A DNA stretch of 64,000 nt from Burkholderiales bacterium (lineage in GTDB: Bacteria; Pseudomonadota; Gammaproteobacteria; Burkholderiales; SG8-41), in NCBI GenBank assembly GCA_030684405.1, contig JAUXYA010000009.1, forward strand, positions 17,778 through 81,777, given 5' to 3'. Positions 57,812 to 64,000 of this stretch are shown here, in pieces. The notes beneath the pieces were generated by a model, which saw only the letters and a program-made list of their open reading frames with translations, did not search any database and was not told the DNA's origin. The stretch's first letter is position 1. Each line of letters begins with the position of its first letter. The position numbers and the translations under genes are program-made.

Positions 57812-58801
57812 ATGAAGATGCAAACCCGAGGTGCCATGCGCGCGCTTGCCGCTGCGATGTGCCTGACCGCAGGCACTTCCGCATGGGCAGCCGACGCCGT
57901 GAAGGCTTACCCGACCAAACCGGTGCGTTTTATTTCACCGTTCACGCCCGGCGCTGGCACTGATTCCACTGCGCGCGCGCTGGCCGCGCATATGAGCACC
58001 TTGTGGGGGCAACAGTTCGTGGTTGACAACCGCACCGGCGCAGCCGGTTCGATCGGTGTCGAACTGACGGCGCTGGCGCCGCCCGACGGCTACACGATCT
58101 GCCTGATCTCCGCCTCGCACAGCGTCAATTCAGGCACCAACTCCAAGATGCCCTATGACCTCGGCAAGGACCTGCAGGGCATTTCGCAGGCCACCTCGCT
58201 GTTCTACGCGGTGTACCTCAACCCGAAAGTCCCGGCAAACAGCGTCAAGGAACTGATTGCCTATGCCAGGGCCAATCCCGGCAAGATCCTGTTCAGTTCC
58301 TCGGGAACCGGCGGCCTGCAGCATTTCGCCGGAGAGATGTTCAAGTACATGGCCAAGGTCGACATGACCCATGTGCCGTACAAGGGCACCGCGGCCGGCG
58401 TCATCGCCAACCTCTCCGGCGACGTGCAACTCGGCTTCGGCACTTTCTTCGGCGTGCGTTCGCACTGGCAGGCCGGCCGCCTGCGCGTGTTGGCGATCAC
58501 TGCCGGCAAACGTTCGCCGGCGGTGCCTGACGTGCCGACGGTAGCCGAGTCCGGTATTCCCGGTTACGAAGTCGATCAATGGTACGGCGTAATCACCGGC
58601 GCCAAGGTGCCCAAGCCGATCGTCGACAAGATCCGCAACGGCATCGTTGATGCGCTGAAGCAGCCCGACACGGCGAAGCGCCTGGCCGCGGAAGGCTCGA
58701 CCCCGGTGGGCTCGACGCCGGAACAGTTCACTGCGCACATCCGTTCCGAAATGGCAAAGTGGAACAAACTGGCCAAGGCTGCGAAGCTGGACCTGCAGTG
58801 A
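57812..58801 (+). CDS. Bug/TctC-family substrate-binding protein
   Basis: A 329-residue periplasmic protein with signal peptide (MRALAAAMCLTAGTSAWAA). Bug signatures: YPTKPVRFISPFTPGAGTDSTARALA, VVDNRTGAAGSIGVE, PPDGYT, FSSSGTGGLQHFAGEMF, HVPYKGTAAGVIANL, VPDVPTVAESGIPGYE. ATG 57812 is the start that gives the signal peptide. No TctAB genes are adjacent. It is followed by an intrinsic terminator, so it is separate from the downstream ABC importer. Ligand unknown, expected to be a carboxylate. Confidence 0.92.
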   Translation: MKMQTRGAMRALAAAMCLTAGTSAWAADAVKAYPTKPVRFISPFTPGAGTDSTARALAAHMSTLWGQQFVVDNRTGAAGSIGVELTALAPPDGYTICLISASHSVNSGTNSKMPYDLGKDLQGISQATSLFYAVYLNPKVPANSVKELIAYARANPGKILFSSSGTGGLQHFAGEMFKYMAKVDMTHVPYKGTAAGVIANLSGDVQLGFGTFFGVRSHWQAGRLRVLAITAGKRSPAVPDVPTVAESGIPGYEVDQWYGVITGAKVPKPIVDKIRNGIVDALKQPDTAKRLAAEGSTPVGSTPEQFTAHIRSEMAKWNKLAKAAKLDLQ

Positions 58802-58826
58802 TCCGCTAAATAGCAGCATCGACACT

Positions 58827-58849
58827 GCCCGCGCAATGCGGGCTTTTTT
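58827..58849 (+). terminator. Intrinsic terminator after the Bug gene
   Basis: GCCCGC, GCAAT, GCGGGC, TTTTTT: hairpin with T-run, 26 bases after the Bug stop codon. The remaining ~230 bases before the importer operon hold the dyad at 59022-59051 and otherwise no feature I can see. Confidence 0.88.
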
Positions 58850-59021
58850 GTGGCCAGCGTTCCGGCTTCAGTGCACCGTTGTACTTCGCGACCTGCGCCG
58901 GCGCCCCAAAGCAGTGCTGTTTCTGCGGTGCCGGCTTAAAGTCAATCACCAGCCGCAAGCTGCTGCTTATTAAACAGAATTCAGCATTCTCGGGCGCCGG
59001 GTTGCGTGTGGCACGCCTCTT

Positions 59022-59051
59022 GCATCCCATCTTGTATACCGCATGGGATGC
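59022..59051. promoter_or_regulatory. Inverted repeat upstream of the peptide-type ABC operon
   Basis: GCATCCCAT, twelve bases, ATGGGATGC: perfect 9-bp arms 28 bases before the binding-protein start. The centre contains CTTGTATACCG, and TTGTATAC is a half-site type bound by many GntR-family regulators. It could be an operator or a leader hairpin. Confidence 0.45.
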
Positions 59052-59078
59052 GGGCTGACCTGAAAGGAATCATCCATC

Positions 59079-60692
59079 ATGAACCGTCGTCAACTTCTGA
59101 AATCCGCCGGCGCATTTGCTGCCGGCGCCTCGCTGCTGCCTTTCCTGAAAACCAACGCCTGGGCACAGAGCGGCAGCACGGCAGTGGTACTGATCGGCAA
59201 CACCATCAACAGCCTCGACATCCACCGTCCGGGTACCAACCGCCCGAGTTACCAGGTCGCGGTCAATGTCTACGACCGGCTGGTGACATTCGGTACCAAG
59301 AAACTTGCTGATGGTTCGCTGTCCTACGACTACGACAAGGTCGAGCCCGAACTCGCCGAAAGCTGGAGCTTTTCAGCAGACCGCAAATCGATCACCTTCA
59401 AGCTGAAGCCGAACGCCGCGTTCTGGGACGGCACGCCGGTCACCGCCGATGATGTCAAGTGGTCCTTTGACCGCGCGCTGGCGCTGGGCGGATTCCCGAA
59501 AGTGCAGATGGGCGCCGGCGGATTTGTCGAGCCCGGTCAGTTCGTCGTCGTCGATGCGAAAACCATCCGCATCGACCTCAAGCGGCCCTCCAAGCTGGCG
59601 CTGCCCAATCTTGGCGTGCCGGTCGCGGTGATCATCAACTCCAAAGTCGCGAAAGCCAATGCCACCGCGGCCGATCCCTGGGCTGCCGAATACCTGCACC
59701 GCAACCCGGCCGGCAGCGGCGCCTTCAAGGTCGAGCGCTGGGATGCAGGTCAGCAACTGATCTATGTTCGCAATGACAAATGGGCGGGCGGTCCGTTGCC
59801 CGGCGTGCAGCGCGTGATCATCCGCGAAGTGCCGGCCACCGCGACGCGGCGCGCGCTGGTCGAACGCGGCGATGCCCACCTGTCGTTCCAGATCCCGAAC
59901 AAGGATGCCCAGGAACTGGCGGCAGCGAAGAAGGTGAAGGTCACCGGTTCGCCGATCGACAACTGCCTCTATGTCGCCTGCCTCAACCAGAACTTCGAGC
60001 CTTTCCGCGATGCCAAGGTGCGCCAGGCCGTGGCCTTCGCGATTCCCTACGAGCAGATTTTCAGGCAGGCCGCCTACGGCCGCGGCGTGAAGATGTGGGG
60101 CGCGAAATCGGCGAAGCCGGCGACCGCCGCCTGGCCGCAGGCTTTCCCCTACGACACCGACCTCAAGAAGGCTAAGGCGCTGCTCGACCAGACCCCGTAC
60201 AAGGGCGGCTTCGAAGTGCCGCTGTCGTATGACCTCGGCGAAGCCGACTGGGGCGAACCCGCGGCGCTGCTGATCCAGGAGAGCCTCGGCAAGATCGGCA
60301 TCAAGGTCACACTCGACAAGGTGCCGGGCGCCAACTGGCGCACCGTCGCGCTGGTGGAGAAGAAGCTGCCCTTCCTGCTGGAGAACTTCGGCGGCTGGCT
60401 CAACACCCCCTGTTATTACTTCTATTGGGCCTATATCAAGGGCAACCTGTTCAACGCCTCGAACTACGATGACGCCACCGTCAAGCAACTGGTCGAGGAA
60501 ACGCTGCACATGGAGAAATCCGACAAGACTTACGACGGCAAGATCCGGCAGATGATCCAGAAAGCCTTCGACGACCTGCCGCGCATCCCTCTCTGGCAAC
60601 CGACGCTGGAGTCGGCGATGACGCCGAAGCTGCAGGGTTACGAGTTCTGGTTCCATCGCCAGGTGGACGCGCGCAAGTACAGGCTCGCGTAA
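59079..60692 (+). CDS. ABC transporter substrate-binding protein, family 5 (peptide/nickel type)
   Basis: A 537-residue periplasmic solute-binding protein with a signal MNRRQLLKSAGAFAAGASLLPFLKTNAWAQ that has a twin-arginine start (NRRQLLK), so export may be by Tat. Family-5 features: ELAESWSFSADRKSITFKLKPNAAFWDGTPVTADDVKWSFDRAL and FRDAKVRQAVAFAIPYEQIFRQAAYGRG. ATG 59079 follows GAAAGGAATCATCCATC. First gene of the importer operon; the next gene starts nine bases downstream. Ligand may be a peptide, opine or glycoside. Confidence 0.93.
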   Translation: MNRRQLLKSAGAFAAGASLLPFLKTNAWAQSGSTAVVLIGNTINSLDIHRPGTNRPSYQVAVNVYDRLVTFGTKKLADGSLSYDYDKVEPELAESWSFSADRKSITFKLKPNAAFWDGTPVTADDVKWSFDRALALGGFPKVQMGAGGFVEPGQFVVVDAKTIRIDLKRPSKLALPNLGVPVAVIINSKVAKANATAADPWAAEYLHRNPAGSGAFKVERWDAGQQLIYVRNDKWAGGPLPGVQRVIIREVPATATRRALVERGDAHLSFQIPNKDAQELAAAKKVKVTGSPIDNCLYVACLNQNFEPFRDAKVRQAVAFAIPYEQIFRQAAYGRGVKMWGAKSAKPATAAWPQAFPYDTDLKKAKALLDQTPYKGGFEVPLSYDLGEADWGEPAALLIQESLGKIGIKVTLDKVPGANWRTVALVEKKLPFLLENFGGWLNTPCYYFYWAYIKGNLFNASNYDDATVKQLVEETLHMEKSDKTYDGKIRQMIQKAFDDLPRIPLWQPTLESAMTPKLQGYEFWFHRQVDARKYRLA

Positions 60693-60701
60693 GAGACCGG
60701 C

Positions 60702-61721
60702 ATGAACCAGCTGGGTATCATCCTCGCGCGCGTGTTGCAGGCGATCCCGACGATCTTCGGCATCGTCGTGGTTACCTTCCTGCTCACGCGCGCCTTGCCC
60801 GGCGATCCGGCGGCGTATTTTGCCGGCGCCTCGGCAACGCCGGAATCGATCGCCGAAATCCGCAGCAAGCTCGGGCTTGATCAAAGCCTGCCGGTGCAGT
60901 TTCTCGCCTACGTCAAGGATCTTGCCACCGGCAATCTCGGTCAGTCGATTTCCACCGGCCAGCCGGTGGCGACCGAGCTGCTGCGGCGGCTGCCGGCCTC
61001 GCTCGAGCTGACCCTGTTCGCACTGCTGCTGTCGGTGGGTGTCGCGGTGCCGCTGGGGGTGCTCGCCGCGGTGCGCCAGGACAGCTGGATTGACCAGCTT
61101 TGCCGCTTCGTGGTGACGGCCGGCGTCAGCCTGCCGACCTTTTTCACCGGGCTGCTGCTGGTCTACGTGTTCTATTTCCTGCTGGGCTGGGCGCCGGCGC
61201 CGCTGGGACGGCTCGACATGCTGCACATTCCGCCGCCGCAGGTCACCGGCTTCCTCGTGTTCGACGGCATGATCGCGCGCGAGTGGGGCACCGCCTGGTC
61301 CGCGTTCAAGCAACTGCTGCTGCCCGGCATCACGCTGGCGCTGTTCACGCTGGCACCGATCGCGCGCATGACACGCGCCTCGATGCTGCAGGCGCTGTCC
61401 TCCGAATACCTGCGCACCGCGCGCGCCGCCGGCCTTTCCAGCAGCCGCGTGTTGATGGTCTACGCCTTCCGCAACGCGCTGCTGCCGGTGGTGACCACGC
61501 TGGGCATGGTGTTCTCTTTCACGCTGGGCGCCAACGTGCTGGTGGAGAAGGTTTTTGCCTGGCCCGGCATCGGCTCCTTCGCGATCGAGGCGCTGGTGGT
61601 CTCCGACTACGCCGCGGTGCAGGGTTTCGTGTTGTCGATGGCGGTGCTGTTCGTGCTGCTCAACCTCGCGATCGACACACTCTACACGCTGATCGATCCC
61701 CGCGTACGCATTGAAGGTTAA
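60702..61721 (+). CDS. ABC transporter permease, DppB type
   Basis: A 339-residue inner-membrane permease with about six helices. MNQLGIILARVLQAIPTIFGIVVVTFLLTRALPGDPAAYFAGASATPESIAEIRSKLGLDQSLPVQF is the canonical DppB N-terminus, and the EAA loop is visible as ARMTRASMLQALSSEYLRTARAAGLSSSRVLMVYAFRNALLPV. It forms the translocation channel with the DppC-type permease encoded next, 18 bases downstream. Confidence 0.94.
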   Translation: MNQLGIILARVLQAIPTIFGIVVVTFLLTRALPGDPAAYFAGASATPESIAEIRSKLGLDQSLPVQFLAYVKDLATGNLGQSISTGQPVATELLRRLPASLELTLFALLLSVGVAVPLGVLAAVRQDSWIDQLCRFVVTAGVSLPTFFTGLLLVYVFYFLLGWAPAPLGRLDMLHIPPPQVTGFLVFDGMIAREWGTAWSAFKQLLLPGITLALFTLAPIARMTRASMLQALSSEYLRTARAAGLSSSRVLMVYAFRNALLPVVTTLGMVFSFTLGANVLVEKVFAWPGIGSFAIEALVVSDYAAVQGFVLSMAVLFVLLNLAIDTLYTLIDPRVRIEG

Positions 61722-61739
61722 AAGCGGAGTGCTGATGCC

Positions 61740-62642
61740 ATGACCGATACCACCTACACCACTCAGCTCGCCGCCGGCGCGAAACGCAGCTCCGCCTGGA
61801 GCCGCAACTTCGCCCATTTCCGCTACGTGATGACCTCCAACCCGGTGACTTTCCTCGCCTTCGTGATGCTCGCCGGCATGATCGTCATCGCACTGTTCGG
61901 GCCCATGCTGGTGCCCCACGATCCGCTGGCGACGATTTCCGACAAGGCTCTCAAGCCGCCGAGCTGGGACCACTGGTTCGGCACTGATCAGCTCGGCCGC
62001 GACGTTTTTTCACGGGTCGTTGTCGCCACCCGGCTCGATCTGCTGATCTCGGTGTCGGCGGTGGCACTATCCTTCTTCGTCGGCGCCGCAATGGGCGCCT
62101 GCGCCGGTTACTGGGGCGGCTGGTTCGACAAGCTCTCGGGCCGCTTCCTCGACACCATCATGGCCTTTCCGCTGTTCGTGCTCGCAATGGGCATCGTCGC
62201 CGCCGCCGGCAACACCATCCAGAACATCGTCATCGCCACCGCGATCATCAACCTGCCGTTCTACGCGCGGGTCGCGCGCGCCGAGGTCTCGATCCGCCGC
62301 AATGCCGGCTACGTGCAGGCGGCGCGGCTCTCGGGCAACTCCGAGCTGCGCATCCTGATCATGAAAATCATGCCCAACACGCTGCCGCCGATGATGGTGC
62401 AGCTGTCGCTGAACATGGGCTGGGCGATTCTCAACGCCGCCGGTCTGTCCTTTATCGGGCTCGGCGTGCGTCCACCGACGGCGGAGTGGGGGATCATGGT
62501 CGCCGAGGGCGCCAACTACATCGTCTCCGGCGAGTGGTGGCTCGCGCTGTTTCCGGGCGCCGCACTGATGCTCGCCGTGTTCACCTTCAACCTGCTCGGC
62601 GACGGCCTGCGCGACCTTGTCGATCCGCAGAGGCGCACATGA
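61740..62642 (+). CDS. ABC transporter permease, DppC type
   Basis: A 300-residue permease with the DppC N-terminus (NPVTFLAFVMLAGMIVIALFGPMLVPHDPLA...PPSWDHWFGTDQLGRDVFSRVVVATRLDLLISV) and the EAA loop YARVARAEVSIRRNAGYVQAARLSGNSELRILIMKIMPNTLPPM. Its stop overlaps the ATP-binding gene start by four bases (ATGA). Pairs with the DppB-type permease upstream. Confidence 0.94.
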   Translation: MTDTTYTTQLAAGAKRSSAWSRNFAHFRYVMTSNPVTFLAFVMLAGMIVIALFGPMLVPHDPLATISDKALKPPSWDHWFGTDQLGRDVFSRVVVATRLDLLISVSAVALSFFVGAAMGACAGYWGGWFDKLSGRFLDTIMAFPLFVLAMGIVAAAGNTIQNIVIATAIINLPFYARVARAEVSIRRNAGYVQAARLSGNSELRILIMKIMPNTLPPMMVQLSLNMGWAILNAAGLSFIGLGVRPPTAEWGIMVAEGANYIVSGEWWLALFPGAALMLAVFTFNLLGDGLRDLVDPQRRT

Positions 62643-64000
62643 GCACGCAGTTTCACAATCACTTGCACAACCCGCCGCTGCTCGCGGTCCACGACCTCTG
62701 CGTCGAGTTCGCAACGCGCAAGGGCACCGTCACTGCCGTGCGTTCGGTAAGCCTGCAGGTGGCCAAGGGCGAGACCCTGGGCATCGTCGGCGAGTCGGGT
62801 TCCGGCAAGTCGGTGACTTCGTACGCGGTGATGCGCATCCTCGACCGTGCCGGACGCATCGCTGCGGGCCGCATTGAATTCGGCGGCATGCAACTGCACG
62901 ACGCCGACGAGGCGATGATGAGCGACCTGCGCGGGCGCGAGATATCGATGATTTTCCAGAACCCTCGCGCGGCGCTGAACCCGATCCGCCCGGTGGGCAA
63001 ACAGATCGAGGACGTGTTGATCCGCCACGCCCAGACCACCCGCGACCAGGCGAAGCAGAAGGCCATCGAGGCGCTGGCCAAGGTGCGCATCCACGACCCG
63101 GAAGCGCGTTACCACGCCTATCCCTTCGAACTTTCCGGCGGCATGTGCCAGCGCGTGGTGATTGCCATCGCGCTTGCCTGCCGGCCGCAGCTGCTGATTG
63201 CCGACGAACCGACCACCGGGCTTGATGTCACCACGCAGCGCGCGGTGATGGAGCTGGTGCGCGAACTGACGCGTTCCGAAGGCATGTCGACGCTGCTGAT
63301 CACCCATGACCTCGGGCTCGCCGGAGAATACTGCGACCGCATCATCGTCATGGAAAAGGGCGAGGTGGTCGAACAGCAGGACACTGCCGGGCTGTTTGCC
63401 GAGCCGGCGCATCCCTACACCCGGCGGCTGATCCGCTCGACACCGCATGCCGCGCAGAACATCCGCGACCTGCTGCCCGAAGATCTGCGCCTGCCGCCGC
63501 CGCCCCTGCTGCAGGTGAGTGACGAGCCGCTGCTCGAGGTGAAAGATCTGGTCCGTGAATACGCCCCGCCCGGCGGCCTGCTGCAGCGCCTGCGCGGCAA
63601 GGGCGGCAGCAAGCCTTTCCGCGCCGTCGACGGCATCAGTTTCAGCCTCGCCCGCGGCGAAAGCGTCGGCCTGGTCGGTGAATCGGGCTGCGGCAAGTCG
63701 ACGACCTCGGCGATGGTGATGCGCCTGCTCGACTCGACTTCCGGCAGCATCCGCTTCAAGGGCGAGGAACTGACCGCGGTGCCGGCCGGGCAGTTCGCGC
63801 GTTCGCCGCTGCGCCGCCAGCTGCAGATGGTGTTCCAGGATCCGCATGAAAGCCTCAACCCGCGCTCAACAGCGGCGCAGTCGATCGCTGACCCGCTGCT
63901 GCGCCTCGAGGGCATGACCGATGGCGCCGCGATCCGCGAGCGTGTCGAGGCGCTGGCGACCCAGGTCGGCCTGCAGCTGGAACTGCTCGACCGCCTGCCG
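62639..64000 (+). CDS. Fused dipeptide-type ABC ATPase (DppD-DppF / GsiA-like), 5' part
   Basis: Starts at ATG 62639, overlapping the permease stop by four bases, and runs off the right edge after 454 codons. Two nucleotide-binding domains are fused: the first has Walker A GESGSGKS (about 51), signature ELSGGMCQRVVIAIALAC and Walker B LLIADEPTTGLD; the second starts near LLEVKDLVREYAPP and has Walker A GESGCGKS (about 347) and the Q-loop MVFQDPHESLNPR. The signature and Walker B of the second domain lie beyond the window. It energises import of the substrate bound by the family-5 protein. Confidence 0.93.
   Translation, partial: MSTQFHNHLHNPPLLAVHDLCVEFATRKGTVTAVRSVSLQVAKGETLGIVGESGSGKSVTSYAVMRILDRAGRIAAGRIEFGGMQLHDADEAMMSDLRGREISMIFQNPRAALNPIRPVGKQIEDVLIRHAQTTRDQAKQKAIEALAKVRIHDPEARYHAYPFELSGGMCQRVVIAIALACRPQLLIADEPTTGLDVTTQRAVMELVRELTRSEGMSTLLITHDLGLAGEYCDRIIVMEKGEVVEQQDTAGLFAEPAHPYTRRLIRSTPHAAQNIRDLLPEDLRLPPPPLLQVSDEPLLEVKDLVREYAPPGGLLQRLRGKGGSKPFRAVDGISFSLARGESVGLVGESGCGKSTTSAMVMRLLDSTSGSIRFKGEELTAVPAGQFARSPLRRQLQMVFQDPHESLNPRSTAAQSIADPLLRLEGMTDGAAIRERVEALATQVGLQLELLDRLP

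Noticed and set aside
1..64000. CRISPR array, tRNA or rRNA genes, IS elements
   Set aside because: No regularly spaced direct repeats, no cloverleaf-like or rRNA-like sequence and no transposase motif were recognised.

Overview
The window is GC-rich, gene-dense chromosomal DNA from a betaproteobacterium, most likely Burkholderiales-like. The signs are two Bug/TctC-type solute-binding proteins, RND efflux operons with NodT-type lipoprotein channels, many LysR/TetR/Lrp regulators, a second IF-1 gene beside a csp gene, and the general gene content. I see no rRNA, tRNA, CRISPR array, IS transposase or phage gene. The assignment comes from family recognition only; no search was run.

Layout. 1-3550: the end of a glutathione-dependent formaldehyde dehydrogenase, two back-to-back toxin-antitoxin modules, a gene fragment broken at a 77-bp palindromic repeat, and selO. 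3592-9845: a minus-strand operon btaA-btaB-plcP (betaine-lipid synthesis plus a phospholipase C-like phosphoesterase), then pabB and a Tat-exported PhoX-type phosphatase; together these look like a phosphate-limitation locus. 9846-10627: degenerate DNA (RNase P RNA-like scrap, REP hairpin, truncated thioredoxin copy) followed by an intact thioredoxin. 10692-16160: an alpha/beta hydrolase and an RND adaptor/pump pair. 16165-18670: LysR, pirin and FMN reductase, with a relic of an extradiol dioxygenase. 18724-20895: a Tat-signal methyltransferase, a nitroreductase and a VOC protein. 20952-27705: a complete RND tripartite efflux operon with divergent TetR and a clear AcrR-like operator. 27716-31050: an orphan AceE-type E1 with divergent Lrp regulator. 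31064-34882: infA2, csp, a GST, a lipoprotein hydrolase and a Bug protein. 34992-37315: TrmB-like regulator and sulfatase. 37450-45795: mostly single housekeeping or accessory genes (dienelactone hydrolase, TauE, phosphohistidine phosphatase, esterase, aminopeptidase, PEBP, cytochrome c', arfB, DUF6152/DUF6644, dsbB, ydcH). 45898-48503: a two-subunit molybdenum hydroxylase. 48617-57661: a type I secretion-like ABC exporter, hrpA, an old yellow enzyme, an SQR-like flavoprotein and a small membrane protein. 57812-64000: a second Bug protein and a peptide-type ABC importer operon running off the right edge.

The most unusual signal is not a gene. A 27-bp AT-rich element (core AATAAAATCAATTACTTA) recurs in this GC-rich DNA: four close copies lie at or just after stop codons, a diverged copy lies inside the hrpA reading frame, and weaker matches lie in other AT-rich gaps. 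hrpA also carries a perfect 15-bp-arm palindrome in frame between its helicase domains, so two repeat-like sequences appear to have been absorbed into one essential-looking protein.
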